A DNA stretch of 64,000 nt from Parasedimentitalea maritima (GTDB lineage: Bacteria; Pseudomonadota; Alphaproteobacteria; Rhodobacterales; Rhodobacteraceae). Below the pieces are notes generated by a model. The model did no database searches and was not told the DNA's origin. It saw only the letters and a program-made list of their open reading frames with translations. This document shows positions 53,955 to 63,171 of this stretch, one piece after another. The translations under genes and the position numbers were made by a program. How positions within the stretch are numbered: the stretch's first letter is position 1; each line of letters begins with the position of its first letter. Location of the stretch: the NCBI RefSeq assembly GCF_005771405.1, contig NZ_VAUA01000001.1, forward strand, positions 310,001 to 374,000, in the 5' to 3' direction.

Positions 53955-54812
53955 TTACTCCACCGCGCGGCGGTACAGGTGCCAGGTGGCATGGCCAAAG
54001 ATGGGCACTACAACAACCAAACCTAACAGGAATGGAATTGCTGCGATCACCAGGCTGGTGCCGATCAGTGCGCCCCACGTCAGGGTCACAACGGGGCTGG
54101 CGCGCAGCACTTTGATCGAGGTGACGACGGCAACTGGCAGGCCCACGTGACGGTCCAGTAACAGCGAGAATGACACCACGCTGATGGCGAGGGCAGCCAG
54201 TGCAAATAGCGCGCCAAGACCGCTGCCGAAGATGATCATCACCCAGCCAGCAGACGTGGTGAAGGTTGCGGAGATAAAGGTACCAAGTGAGGCGGGAGGC
54301 TCTGGCCCGAGGGTCCATGCGTAGACAGAATTGGCGCAGATCAACCAGACAAAGAACAATGCCGCAAGATAGATGCCGAGCATCAGAATGGCGCCAAAGG
54401 ACGGCGAGCGGATGACGTCAAAGGCATCGCCCCATTTTGGTTCAAAACCGGCTTCGCGGCGGCTGGACATTTCATACAGTCCGACAGCGGCCAGCGGGCC
54501 AATCAGGGCAAATCCCATGATCATCGGCACCAAAAGCGGCAAAAGGTTCATCGAGAATCCCATTACCACCATGACCAACCCGATCAGCGGATAGAACAAC
54601 ACCAGAAACATCGCATCACTGCGGCAAGCGGCAAAATCATCGACCCCCGCCTTAAGCGCATATTTCAGGTCGGCCATCGTCAACTCTCGGACACGCGGCA
54701 TTGCACGGCTGTCTTCGCTCCCCATCTGTTCGACCGAGGCAGCGATATGGTGGCTGGTGGTTTCGGTGTGTTGGAACAGCCAACTGAGAGGGTTTCCAAT
54801 CGTTTTTGCCAT
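53955..54812 (-). CDS. DUF2189 domain membrane protein
   Basis: The 285-aa protein starts at 54812 (AAGGAG upstream). It has about six hydrophobic segments after a polar N-terminal part (MAKTIGNPLSWLFQHTET...). The DUF2189 motif stretches include TMADLKYALKAGVDDFAACRSDAMF and VGLYEMSSRREAG. These are predicted inner-membrane proteins of unknown function, sometimes called cytochrome-c-oxidase-like. It is monocistronic. Confidence 0.82.
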   Translation of the reverse strand: MAKTIGNPLSWLFQHTETTSHHIAASVEQMGSEDSRAMPRVRELTMADLKYALKAGVDDFAACRSDAMFLVLFYPLIGLVMVVMGFSMNLLPLLVPMIMGFALIGPLAAVGLYEMSSRREAGFEPKWGDAFDVIRSPSFGAILMLGIYLAALFFVWLICANSVYAWTLGPEPPASLGTFISATFTTSAGWVMIIFGSGLGALFALAALAISVVSFSLLLDRHVGLPVAVVTSIKVLRASPVVTLTWGALIGTSLVIAAIPFLLGLVVVVPIFGHATWHLYRRAVE

Positions 54813-55121
54813 GAGCGGGCTCCTTTCACTATCCATGACGGAGGGTGCCGTCTGGGCAGTCACCGGGCGCGGCACTTAAGTTTAAGTATAGCATAAAAGG
54901 CCCGCATTTCCTTTGTCGGTTGGGTTCCGTGCCGCTTTCCACTGATTTTACAGAGAAATTTGGCCCAATTCGTAAGCGAATTAAGTTGGAAAACAGACAG
55001 TTCCAGCTGGCTCATTTGGTGGGATGTGCCGATTCTGCGTTTAGCTTTGTCAATGGAGTGGTTGATTGCAAAGCAAGATTGTTCCCGTTATGTTCCTGCA
55101 GGTAGTCTTAGGAATGACAAA
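54813..55121. other. Divergent intergenic region (DUF2189 / DJ-1)
   Basis: About 309 bp carry both promoters. The open frame that extends the DJ-1 gene back to 54960 is Trp- and Ser-rich and has no protein-family resemblance. I find no terminator or RNA gene here. Confidence 0.45.
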
Positions 55122-55709
55122 ATGACAAAGATAGCTATGGTCGTCACCTCTGGGTTTGCGGATTGGGAATACGCTTTGATTGCTGGAATCGGCGGGCCGT
55201 TCTATGGGCTTGAGATCCAGTATTTTTCACCTGAAGTGGGGCAAATACGCTCTCAGGGAGGTCTTGTGACGATGATTTCACAAGGGATGAAGCAGCTTTC
55301 GGAGTGGCAGCCTGCTGTCATCGTTGTTGTTGGTGGCACCATTTGGGAGAGTGCAGGAGCGCCTGATATCAGCGCATACCTGCGGGATCGTCACGCACAG
55401 GGGGCGACAGTTGCGGGCATCTGCGGTGGGACATTGGCACTCGCCCGTGCTGGCCTGTTGAATGCGGTGGAGCATACCTCGAACAATGCGGAGTTTTTGG
55501 CGCAGCATGCGGAAAACTATGCCGGATCAGGGTTGTTCCGTGGGGGTGCTACAGCGGTCTCGATGGGGCGGGTTATTTCCGCACCAGGAACTGCACCCGT
55601 TAGCTTTACTGCGGCAGTTTTTGAAGCTGCCGGAGTGGCGCAAGAAACCGTAGAGCAATTCAAGGGTATGATGGCGGCGGAACATGTTGAAGCATTCAGC
55701 GGCGCATAA
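55122..55709 (+). CDS. DJ-1/PfpI family protein
   Basis: The 195-aa protein starts at 55122 (AGGA upstream) and has the DJ-1/PfpI fold: an N-terminal AMVVTSGFADWEYAL strand, VVVGGTIWE and the nucleophile elbow AGICGGTLALARAG with the conserved cysteine near residue 99. Functions of this family range from stress protection to glyoxalase and amidase. No other domain is attached, so it is not a regulator like the GlxA protein at 62160. Confidence 0.87.
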   Translation: MTKIAMVVTSGFADWEYALIAGIGGPFYGLEIQYFSPEVGQIRSQGGLVTMISQGMKQLSEWQPAVIVVVGGTIWESAGAPDISAYLRDRHAQGATVAGICGGTLALARAGLLNAVEHTSNNAEFLAQHAENYAGSGLFRGGATAVSMGRVISAPGTAPVSFTAAVFEAAGVAQETVEQFKGMMAAEHVEAFSGA

Positions 55710-55737
55710 GCTGGGATGTAATGCCAAGGACCCGAAG

Positions 55738-55763
55738 TGCGCGAGACAGAAATGACTCGCGCA
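55738..55763. terminator. Hairpin between convergent DJ-1 and RNase T2 genes
   Basis: Arms TGCGCGAG (55738-55745) and CTCGCGCA (55756-55763) with a 10-nt loop. No T-run is seen. The site between converging stops suggests termination of both. Confidence 0.5.
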
Positions 55764-55782
55764 TGGAATGGCCTATGTGGGG

Positions 55783-56430
55783 CTAGCGTACCGGTGTAAA
55801 GCGCGCATTTTTCAGCCCACATTCCTGGATCACATCACGACCACAGGGCACAGGCGACAATGTGCGCGAGAGGCAGATGCGGACCTCTTGGATATAACCA
55901 TCGCGACAGGTGACGCTTAGCATGTCCTTGTCCAGTTCCGGGTTGGCTTTTAAAAACGCCTCCTCGATCAGTGAGGCGGGTAGGGTGACTTCCTTTTCCA
56001 GTTTGCGGAATATGGCTGGGCGTTCTACGCGGCTGTAAGCTTCACGCATCAGGTCGTAATACTGTTGGGCTTGCAGGCCTGCGCAGGTGCCGTGCTTTTT
56101 CCACTGGTGCCAGGCTAGGCCGGGGCTTCCCATCAGTTCGGTCATTTCGCCGCTCATCCGACGCGACGGAGGCGCGACAGAGGTGGGACAATAACTGGGC
56201 CAGCCGCGATGAAATTGCGGCCACAACCCGTGCAGGGTCCAGCCATAGTCGTGGCGATCATCACATTGGTCAGAATCACGGGCGTCACCTTCCAGCGCAC
56301 ACCAATTGGGCGACCAGCTCAGCGCGAGGACGTAATAGTCGAATACTCCGGCTTTTTCACCATCGGCCTGTGCTACTCCGGAACCTAGGGCCCAAAGGGC
56401 CAATCCAACTGTCAAAATCATCCTGCGCAT
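55783..56430 (-). CDS. Secreted ribonuclease T2 family protein
   Basis: RNase T2 cleaves RNA outside the cytoplasm. The 215-aa precursor starts at 56430 (GGAAGAG upstream) with a signal peptide (residues 1-22). The first catalytic segment is TLHGLWPQF with H67, and the second is WHQWKKHGTC with H108 and H113. The usual glutamate of the second segment (HEW) is glutamine here, which might reduce activity, although I recall similar sequences in relatives. Cysteines suggest disulfides. Confidence 0.88.
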   Translation of the reverse strand: MRRMILTVGLALWALGSGVAQADGEKAGVFDYYVLALSWSPNWCALEGDARDSDQCDDRHDYGWTLHGLWPQFHRGWPSYCPTSVAPPSRRMSGEMTELMGSPGLAWHQWKKHGTCAGLQAQQYYDLMREAYSRVERPAIFRKLEKEVTLPASLIEEAFLKANPELDKDMLSVTCRDGYIQEVRICLSRTLSPVPCGRDVIQECGLKNARFTPVR

Positions 56431-56562
56431 TCGGCTCTTCCCAAATTGAAATATCGCGACTATATAGGGTTCAAATTCCCCGACAATGGAAACCAGACCC
56501 CAAAGACGGGGCAGCCTATTTTCAGGCGGCGGGGAAGATGTGTTGTAAATGGAGATGAGCAC

Positions 56563-57327
56563 ATGGCAAAACCGTTGATGGCCAAAGCAACCGCTGTGTG
56601 GCTGGTGGACAATACCACCATCAGCTTTAAACAGATTGCGGACTTTGTTGGCCTGCATGAGCTGGAAGTACAGGGTATCGCTGACGGCGATGTGGCCCAG
56701 GGCGTTAAGGGTTTTGACCCGGTTGCCAACAATCAGCTGACTCAGGAAGAGATCACAGCAGCAGAGGGTAACCCGCTGCACAAGCTGAAGCTCAAAATCT
56801 ATGCCGCTGCTGCAGGTGAAGAAAAGCGCCGTGGGCCGCGGTACACACCGCTGTCCAAGCGTCAGGACCGCCCGGCGTCGATCTATTGGTTGGTCAAGTT
56901 CCACCCGGAGCTGGCAGATAGCCAGATTTCCAAGCTGGTGGGCACCACAAAGCCGACGATTCAGGCCATCCGTGAGCGCACCCACTGGAACATCGCCAAT
57001 ATCCAGCCGATCGATCCAGTGGCTTTGGGTCTGTGTAAACAGTCCGAGCTGGATCAGGCGGTGCAGAAAGCAGCTGCTAAAAAGGCTGCCGAAGGCGGCG
57101 TGATGAGTGATGACGAGCGTCGCAAACTGGTCAGCACCGAGCAGTCGCTGGGTATGGAAGCTGAGCCAAAAATTCCTGGCAGCATCGAAGGTCTTGAGAC
57201 CTTTACTCTGGGCGGGGGTGATGAAAATCAGCGTTCAGAAGAAGAGCCGGTCGCAGATGCAGATAGCTTCTTCAACCTGCCCGCTGGTGGCGGCGATGAT
57301 GATGAAGAGGACGATCAGAAGGCTTAA
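56563..57327 (+). CDS. trcR: Cell-cycle transcriptional regulator TrcR (DUF1013)
   Basis: TrcR (DUF1013) is an alphaproteobacterial regulator that helps control cell-cycle genes. The 254-aa protein begins at 56563 (GGAGATGAGCAC upstream), which removes a doubtful upstream extension. Two related helix-turn-helix-like segments are visible: ISFKQIADFVGLHELEVQGIADG (about residues 20-42) and DSQISKLVGTTKPTIQAIRE (about 125-144). The C-terminus is acidic. It ends at a strong terminator. Confidence 0.88.
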   Translation: MAKPLMAKATAVWLVDNTTISFKQIADFVGLHELEVQGIADGDVAQGVKGFDPVANNQLTQEEITAAEGNPLHKLKLKIYAAAAGEEKRRGPRYTPLSKRQDRPASIYWLVKFHPELADSQISKLVGTTKPTIQAIRERTHWNIANIQPIDPVALGLCKQSELDQAVQKAAAKKAAEGGVMSDDERRKLVSTEQSLGMEAEPKIPGSIEGLETFTLGGGDENQRSEEEPVADADSFFNLPAGGGDDDEEDDQKA

Positions 57328-57332
57328 GCGGC

Positions 57333-57747
57333 CTATCTTTCATTCGATACAGTCAAACGGCGGCCTTTTGGTCGCCGTTTTGCATTTGTTTCCGTTCCTG
57401 AGCAGTAGTGACTTGGTTGTCGCCCCAGATGTGAGGTCAAGCGGATGGCGACTTCGGCGATATCATTGATGACGATGATGGGCTCCTGAACCTGTCCTGC
57501 AGGCAGAGTAATCGCGCCCTGAAGGACCGGACCATGCGGGTGGCCTTCACTAAAATTCTGCGCGAACCGTGAAGACCGTATCAGCGTGAAGTCGATGCCG
57601 CAGTTGCGCAGGATGTCTTTGCAGGTCATGGCATGGCTTTCGCCCCGGCCTGACAGCAGGACCAAGCGATCGACACCGGCATTTGAGGCGGCCTCGGTCA
57701 GGGTTTTGATTTTCTCGGCGGCTCCGGGAAATGCCAGATCCGGGAAT
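57333..57747 (-). pseudogene. N- and C-terminally truncated NmrA-family remnant
   Basis: On the minus strand the frame reads PDLAFPGAAEKIKTLTEAAS then AGVDRLVLLSGRGE, ILRNCGIDFTLIRSSRFAQNFSEG and GAITLPAGQ...INDIAEVAIRLTS, which is the middle of an NmrA-like NAD(P)-binding protein. The N-terminal Rossmann part is missing (a stop precedes residue PDLAF), and the C-terminal portion after about 57423 is unrelated sequence ending at the TrcR-side stop. It looks like a decayed gene. A start at 57665 would give an unlikely 110-aa protein. Confidence 0.7.
57355..57387 (+). terminator. Intrinsic terminator after trcR
   Basis: Arms AAACGGCGGCC (57355-57365) and GGTCGCCGTTT (57370-57380) with a TTTT loop are followed by TTGCATTTG. 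It lies 28 bp past the trcR stop and inside the frame of the NmrA remnant, which supports that frame being dead. Confidence 0.8.
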
Positions 57748-57904
57748 TAGTCTGTTCAGCGGTGCGTTGTAGGCCTTTTGGAACTCAGAAGGCTTGTTTC
57801 ATTTGAGAAGGCGGCTGTTGCGCAAAGTGATTGGCGCACTTCCACCGTGCCGGGAGTGTTGCCTATAAAGCGTGGGCCGTGATGATCTCTTACAAAACTA
57901 TCGG

Positions 57905-58471
57905 CTATAGATTGAGTTCAATCGCCGACAGGTAGGCCGCTTTGACATAGTGATCAACCGACGTTGGGACCTCTGCGTGGGGCAAGTAGAGTTTCACCGC
58001 GGCCAGAGGGAACCCAATAATACCATGCATGCAGGCTTGATGGCTGAGGTTTTCACGCGCGGCGAAGGTTTCGAGCCTGTGTTTCATATTTGCATTCTCT
58101 TCTTCAGTAGCTGCGAGCAGCTCTTGAGGCGCGTTTTCAGCCATCATGGTTTCGCGGCGACCCAGGCATAGGATGATCGCTTTGTCCCGGTGCTGCCTTG
58201 AAAAGCGCGGCGTGGCCATGGCAGCAAGCTCTCCCGCCTCGCGCCCAGGGGTATCCAACGCGGCTAAGAATTCCGTGTGAAATGATCGCAGGGCATCAAC
58301 CCAAGCCGCTGCGAGCACACCTTCGCGGGATTGATAGCGGTGATAGAGCGATCCAATTGAGATGCCAGTTTCAACCGCCAGATCCTGAATGCGGAACCCG
58401 ACGCCACTGCCGACCTGATTGCTCACGGCAGAAAACACTTTTTGATCTGAAAATGTTGACTTTCTCCCCAT
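57905..58471 (-). CDS. TetR/AcrR family transcriptional regulator
   Basis: The 188-aa regulator has an N-terminal helix-turn-helix (GFRIQDLAVETGISIGSLYHRYQSREGV, about residues 24-52, split over two helices) and a C-terminal ligand domain (about 70-185). Divergent from two small membrane proteins with 47 bp shared, it likely represses them. The N-terminal extension MGRKSTFSDQKVFSAVSNQ is short and normal. Confidence 0.9.
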   Translation of the reverse strand: MGRKSTFSDQKVFSAVSNQVGSGVGFRIQDLAVETGISIGSLYHRYQSREGVLAAAWVDALRSFHTEFLAALDTPGREAGELAAMATPRFSRQHRDKAIILCLGRRETMMAENAPQELLAATEEENANMKHRLETFAARENLSHQACMHGIIGFPLAAVKLYLPHAEVPTSVDHYVKAAYLSAIELNL

Positions 58472-58518
58472 AAGACAAATTATAGTAGAAAAATGATTCT
58501 AGTAAAGGCCGAAAACTT

Positions 58519-58893
58519 ATGCTCATGATGTTTACCAGCCTCGCGGCTGCTGCTTCAGTTGTGACGTTTCTTGTGCATACCTTTGTTGGGGGGCGGCGCG
58601 TTGCTGCGCCTTTACTGGTGGATCGATCCCTGCCGAAACCATCGAAATGGCTCAACTACTATTGCTGGCATGTCACGACGGTTCTGATTGCGTTTATGGT
58701 GGGCGGCTTTCTGTGGCTTGCGTTCGATCCACACTTGCCCTCGCTGGTGTTTCTCGGCGCTTTGGCTTTTGCGCTTTCGGTATTAAGTGCTGCTGTTGCG
58801 CTGAAGGCCGGGATCGGACCGCTGCGATTTCCCTCAACATCGCTCTTCGCTGCGATTGCCATCATCTGCATGGCGGCCGGACTGTTTATGTGA
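58519..58893 (+). CDS. Hypothetical membrane protein (divergent from TetR)
   Basis: The 124-aa protein has four hydrophobic segments (about residues 3-22, 48-69, 73-95 and 104-124) with a polar loop after the first (GGRRVAAPLLVDRSLPKPSK). I do not recognise the family. Its shared promoter region with a TetR regulator suggests ligand-controlled expression. Confidence 0.68.
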   Translation: MLMMFTSLAAAASVVTFLVHTFVGGRRVAAPLLVDRSLPKPSKWLNYYCWHVTTVLIAFMVGGFLWLAFDPHLPSLVFLGALAFALSVLSAAVALKAGIGPLRFPSTSLFAAIAIICMAAGLFM

Positions 58894-58988
58894 GCTTGGC
58901 CAGCTGATCAGGTGCATCCATCAGTTTTTGCAAGAAACAGACTGCTGGGACGTTAAGCCCGCGCCGGTTTGAAATGAGGAGAGTACAA

Positions 58989-59381
58989 ATGCATAAGTGG
59001 GTGCTGTTTGGCATTGGCGTGATCTATGCCCTGAATGCGCTGGTCATGTGGGTCCTGCCAGAGTGGTGGTACGTCGCCGTACCCGGAATCACCATGATGG
59101 GGCCGTTCAATCTTCATTTTGTGCGCGACATCGGATTGGTTTATCTCGTGTCTGGTCTGGGCTTGATTTATGGAATTCGAACACCCGAGGTCGCAGTGTT
59201 CGGCTGTCTTTGGCCAGCTCTACACGCGTTGTTTCACGCGTGGATATTTTTCCAACGCGGGATGCCCGTTGATCTCGTAGCGGCAACCAACCTTGTCCTT
59301 ATCCAACTGCCTGCTTGGCTTAGCTTATGGAGTGCATGGTCGCTAATAGCTGTCCTGAAAAACCGTCCGCACAAGTCTTGA
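58989..59381 (+). CDS. Hypothetical membrane protein
   Basis: The ATG at 58989 has AGGAG upstream and gives 130 aa with about four hydrophobic segments (MHKWVLFGIGVIYALNALVMW at the start, ALHALFHAWIFF near the middle). It resembles small multi-pass membrane proteins annotated only as hypothetical. It lies 95 bp after the preceding membrane gene on the same strand, possibly in the same TetR-controlled unit. Confidence 0.65.
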   Translation: MHKWVLFGIGVIYALNALVMWVLPEWWYVAVPGITMMGPFNLHFVRDIGLVYLVSGLGLIYGIRTPEVAVFGCLWPALHALFHAWIFFQRGMPVDLVAATNLVLIQLPAWLSLWSAWSLIAVLKNRPHKS

Positions 59382-59531
59382 AGACGAGGATGACGACAAC
59401 TCAATACGGGCGTCGATCCTCTTACAATGCTTGCAACGATGCAGCCTAGTGATGGTTTTACGTTTTGGCGGTTGTTTTAACGGCCCGGCCATTTAACTTG
59501 AAACAGAATTTGAAAATTCTGGAGTTTGAAA

Positions 59532-61031
59532 ATGTTGAGCCGCCGTGCATTTTTAGCGTCTTCGGGCGCTGCTGCTACAGTTGTCGCTGTACCTGGAATT
59601 TCTCAGGCGCGTCGTCAGTTGGATGACCCATTCATTGCCTATGATGCAGTGGGAATGGCGGAACTGGTTAAATCCGGAGACGTTACTGCCGCTGAGTTAG
59701 CTGAAGTGGTGATCCGGCGGGCTGAGGTGTTGAACCCGGCGTTGAATTTTATGGCCACTCCAACTTTTGACCGGGCCAGAGAGAACGCGACCAAGATGTC
59801 GCGTGAAACACGGTTTGCCGGTGTCCCCGTCTTGGTCAAGGATATGGTGGATGTTGGTGGTGTGCGGCGCACTGATGGGTCGCGGTTCTTGGCGTCGAAT
59901 GTGCCGGTGCAGTCCGTGGCCTATACTGCTGCGCTAGAATCTTCGGGACTGAATATTATTGGGACTACCGTGGTCCCGGAATTTGCCAATGGGCTCGATA
60001 GCGAGCTGTATGGCACAGCGCGTAATCCCTGGGACTTGGAGTATTCCTGCGTTGCGTCCAGTTCGGGCTCTGCCTGTGCGGTGGCAGCAGGCATTGTTCC
60101 GTTGGCACATGGAACTGACGGTGGCGGCAGCAACAGATTGCCAACCAGCGCCTGTAATCTGTTTGGGTTCAAACCCAGCCGGGGGCGGATGTTGTCGGGG
60201 GAAACCTATGGCGGCCATGACGTGTTCAAGACCAATGGTCCAATTTCACGTACTGTTCGCGACGCTGCCGCCTTGATGGAAGTGTGCGAAGACCCCAAAG
60301 GGGAGCTTGCACCGATGGGGTTTGTTGAAGGCCCATCATCGCGGCGCCTGCGCATTGCTTATACCCGGCAAGGGGCCAGTGGATTTGCTCCGCCTGTCGA
60401 GTCGGTTACTGCAGTTCAGGACAATGCTGTGGCCTTACTGCAGGGCCTAGGCCACGACGTGGTAGAAATCGCCCACCCGATCAATGGTGAGGAATACGCC
60501 GAGAAGTTTCGCTGGGCCTTTTTACCCAAGTTTGCGCCAATGCTGGAACGCGCCATGCAGATCAGTGGACGAGGGCCGTTGGAGACTGGTTTGTTGTCCC
60601 ATATGGCTGCAACCATGATGGTCGAAGGGTTGAGCTATACGCCTGATCAGATTGCGCAGGGGCTGGCCTATTTTGAGAGTATGGCGGGCACCTATGCCGA
60701 TGTCTTTGGCGAGTTTGATGTGATCTTTAGCGCAACGTCACCGGTGGAAACGCCGCAGTACGGAGCCATCCGTCATCAGGATGATTTTGCCCACAAAGGT
60801 GTAGATCTGGAACATATCCTGAGCATGACCTCGCCGGTGAATGCAGTTGGGGATTGCGCAATGAATGTTCCGTTGGGATTTTCCGCTGAGACAGGAATGC
60901 CTGTGGGGTCAATGTTCCATGCCCCGATGGGTCACGATGCGCTGTTGTTGCAGTTGGCGTACGAGCTGGAGCAGGCGCAGCCATGGGCTGATCAATGGGC
61001 ACCGTTCTCAGCGAAACATATTCCGACCTGA
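59532..61031 (+). CDS. Amidase with Tat signal
   Basis: The ATG at 59532 (GGAG upstream) gives 499 aa. The N-terminus SRRAFLASSGAAA is a twin-arginine signal, so the enzyme is exported folded. The amidase signature triad is present: K103 in LVKDMVD, the cis-serine in VASSSGSACAVAAG (near 176-180) and the nucleophile S200 in GTDGGGSNRLP. The usual IR after the serine is NR here. Substrate may be an amide-linked nitrogen source. Confidence 0.88.
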   Translation: MLSRRAFLASSGAAATVVAVPGISQARRQLDDPFIAYDAVGMAELVKSGDVTAAELAEVVIRRAEVLNPALNFMATPTFDRARENATKMSRETRFAGVPVLVKDMVDVGGVRRTDGSRFLASNVPVQSVAYTAALESSGLNIIGTTVVPEFANGLDSELYGTARNPWDLEYSCVASSSGSACAVAAGIVPLAHGTDGGGSNRLPTSACNLFGFKPSRGRMLSGETYGGHDVFKTNGPISRTVRDAAALMEVCEDPKGELAPMGFVEGPSSRRLRIAYTRQGASGFAPPVESVTAVQDNAVALLQGLGHDVVEIAHPINGEEYAEKFRWAFLPKFAPMLERAMQISGRGPLETGLLSHMAATMMVEGLSYTPDQIAQGLAYFESMAGTYADVFGEFDVIFSATSPVETPQYGAIRHQDDFAHKGVDLEHILSMTSPVNAVGDCAMNVPLGFSAETGMPVGSMFHAPMGHDALLLQLAYELEQAQPWADQWAPFSAKHIPT

Positions 61032-61041
61032 TAAGGCTGGT

Positions 61042-61641
61042 TCAGATTTCTTTGCGCGCGCGCATGGCGGCGGTGATGGTGCCGTCGTCCAGATAGTCCA
61101 GCTCGCCACCAATTGGCACACCCTGCGCCAGCGTGGTCAGCTTGACCTGATCCTGCAACTGGTCGGCGATGTAATGGGCTGTGGTCTGGCCGTCGATGGT
61201 GGCGTTCAGGGCCAGAATGACTTCGCTGATGGCCTCGGCTGTGACCCGGTCCACCAAACGCGGGATGCGCAACTCTTCCGGGCCGATGGCGTCCAGTGCC
61301 GATAGGGTGCCGCCCAGCACGTGATAGCGGCCTTTGAACACGCCCGCGCGCTCCATCGCCCAGAGGTCGCCAACATCCTCGACCACACAAAGTTCGCCAT
61401 TGGCGCGCCGGTCATCTGTGCAGATATCGCAGATTTCACTGGTGCCGACATTGCCGCAGTTCAGGCACTCGCGGGCGCTGAGCGCGACCTCGCTCATCGA
61501 ATCAGCCAGCGGGGTCAGCAACAGGGCGCGTTTGCGGATCAGGTGCAGAACTGCACGCCGGGCCGAGCGTGGCCCAAGCCCTGGCAGCTTGGCCATCAGA
61601 GCAATCAAAACCTCGATTTCGTCGGTAGAATTTCTGATCAT
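61042..61641 (-). CDS. recR: Recombination mediator protein RecR
   Basis: RecR works with RecF and RecO to load RecA at gaps. The 199-aa protein starts at 61641 ([33 protein letters not shown], split at the helix-hairpin-helix), has a CxxC zinc motif ([16 protein letters not shown]) and a Toprim domain with [15 protein letters not shown]. It lies 91 bp after ybaB on the same strand, the usual dnaX-ybaB-recR order. Confidence 0.96.
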   Translation of the reverse strand: MIRNSTDEIEVLIALMAKLPGLGPRSARRAVLHLIRKRALLLTPLADSMSEVALSARECLNCGNVGTSEICDICTDDRRANGELCVVEDVGDLWAMERAGVFKGRYHVLGGTLSALDAIGPEELRIPRLVDRVTAEAISEVILALNATIDGQTTAHYIADQLQDQVKLTTLAQGVPIGGELDYLDDGTITAAMRARKEI

Positions 61642-61732
61642 GATTTGGCCTTTGCAATGCTCGTTATATAGACCCGAGCAGATGACCAAGGGCAAGGGCG
61701 GGCAGTCCGCCTTTGCCAAGTTGGAAGCGGGA

Positions 61733-62077
61733 TCAGAACGGCAGTTTGACGTCCTTGGGCAGGCCCATGCTTTCGGTCAGCTGCGTCATTTCTTCTTTAG
61801 CTTTTTCCGAGGCTTTGGCCTGCGCGTCTTTGATCGCAGCAAGGATCAGGTCCTCGACCACTTCTTTATCGTCACCGTTAAAGATAGAGGGATCGATATC
61901 CAGAGCCTTGAGGTCGCCCTTGGCGCTGGCTGTTGCCTTGACCAGGCCAGCACCGGATTCACCAACAACCATGACATTGTGCAATTCGTCCTGCATCTGA
62001 GCCATTTTGGTTTGCAGTTCCTGTGCGGATTTCATCATCTTGGCCATATCACCAAGACCGCCGAGGCCTTTGAGCAT
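61733..62077 (-). CDS. ybaB: Nucleoid-associated protein YbaB/EbfC
   Basis: The 114-aa protein begins [32 protein letters not shown], followed by [30 protein letters not shown], the YbaB DNA-binding dimer fold. It is normally encoded between dnaX and recR; here it is separated from dnaX by two other genes (62160-63717). Confidence 0.95.
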   Translation of the reverse strand: MLKGLGGLGDMAKMMKSAQELQTKMAQMQDELHNVMVVGESGAGLVKATASAKGDLKALDIDPSIFNGDDKEVVEDLILAAIKDAQAKASEKAKEEMTQLTESMGLPKDVKLPF

Positions 62078-62159
62078 CTGTTTTCTCCTGTAGAATGGGT
62101 ATGAACGCTAAATACGGTCGCTGTAGCCACCATACAAGGGGAAAGCGGTGGCCATTCCA

Positions 62160-63104
62160 TTATGGATGGTGCTGAGGCTGGATATGGAACCGACGTCGAT
62201 AGGTTCCGGGGCTTAGGCCTGTGCGGGCTTTGAACACGCGCGAAAAAGCCGACAGGTCTTGGTAACCGACATTCCAGGCAATTTCACTGACGCTTTCGCC
62301 GCCCCGTTCCAGAGCCGCCCGTGCTTTTTCGATTCGCAGGGCCTGCAGGTAGGTGGCCGGGGGATACCCTGTGGCGGACTGAAACCGGCGCATGAAAGTG
62401 CGCAGAGACATGCCTGCCAGCACTGCCAGTTGTTCGGTTTGCATTTGGTCTTGAACCTGCCGTTCCATATGGCGTTGCACTGTCAGGATCTGCGCATCGC
62501 CATGGCTGCGGTTGGGGCGAAAGCTGGAATAGTGCCGCTGCTCGCGTCCCGCTGGGTCGATCAGAAGGTGACGCGCCAGCCGTGACACTGCATCGCTGCC
62601 GTACCACCGCCCTGTCAGGTATAGCCCGAGATCCAGCCAGGCCATTAGCCCTCCTGCGGTGATGACGTCATGATCGTCGATCAGAATGTGTTCTGGACGC
62701 AGGTCAACTTTGGGAAAAGCGGCTCTAAATCGGTCTTCGAGGGCCCAGTGCGTGGTGGCCGGGCGCGCGGTCAGCAAGTCGGCGTGGCCCAACCAAAAGG
62801 CACCGGCACAGACGGAACAGGCCAGTGCGCCAGCGTGATGTTGCGTGACGGCCCAGTCCAGGAGTTGCGGTGCTTCGGTGCCCTGACTGTTATCAATTGA
62901 GGGCGGAAAGACAAAAGCGTCGCAGGGGCTGGGGGCAGGGTCGGCTGCGCTGATAATGCGGACTTCAGGTCCTGATTGGTCGTCGTGCAAACGCGGGAGC
63001 AGCGCGAACATATCCGCCAACCCCCAAAGGGCAGAGCGTTGGACACCGGGATAGTCTACCAGCGCAAGGATGGGGTTTGGCGTGTTCGGCACAAAACTTG
63101 TCAT
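62160..63104 (-). CDS. GlxA family regulator (DJ-1/PfpI plus AraC)
   Basis: The 314-aa protein starts at 63104. An N-terminal DJ-1/PfpI domain (about residues 1-190, with GALACSVCAGAFWLG) precedes an AraC helix-turn-helix domain (about 215-314, LAVLAGMSLRTFMRRFQSATG and EIAWNVGYQDLSAFSRVFKARTG). It is divergent from a cysteine hydrolase by 67 bp, which it likely regulates. Both genes lie between dnaX and ybaB. Confidence 0.92.
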   Translation of the reverse strand: MTSFVPNTPNPILALVDYPGVQRSALWGLADMFALLPRLHDDQSGPEVRIISAADPAPSPCDAFVFPPSIDNSQGTEAPQLLDWAVTQHHAGALACSVCAGAFWLGHADLLTARPATTHWALEDRFRAAFPKVDLRPEHILIDDHDVITAGGLMAWLDLGLYLTGRWYGSDAVSRLARHLLIDPAGREQRHYSSFRPNRSHGDAQILTVQRHMERQVQDQMQTEQLAVLAGMSLRTFMRRFQSATGYPPATYLQALRIEKARAALERGGESVSEIAWNVGYQDLSAFSRVFKARTGLSPGTYRRRFHIQPQHHP

Positions 63105-63171
63105 ATCTGCCAATCGTCCCACTGGTCAACCCGGTCCAGAAAGGAGGAGTAACCGCATCAAGGAGAGAACG

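Noticed and set aside
54960-55121. N-terminal extension of the DJ-1 gene
   Set aside because: The Trp/Ser-rich sequence is unlike the family, and an AGGA site precedes the ATG at 55122.
56431-56985. N-terminal extension of the RNase T2 gene
   Set aside because: It overlaps TrcR on the other strand, while a signal peptide begins at 56430.
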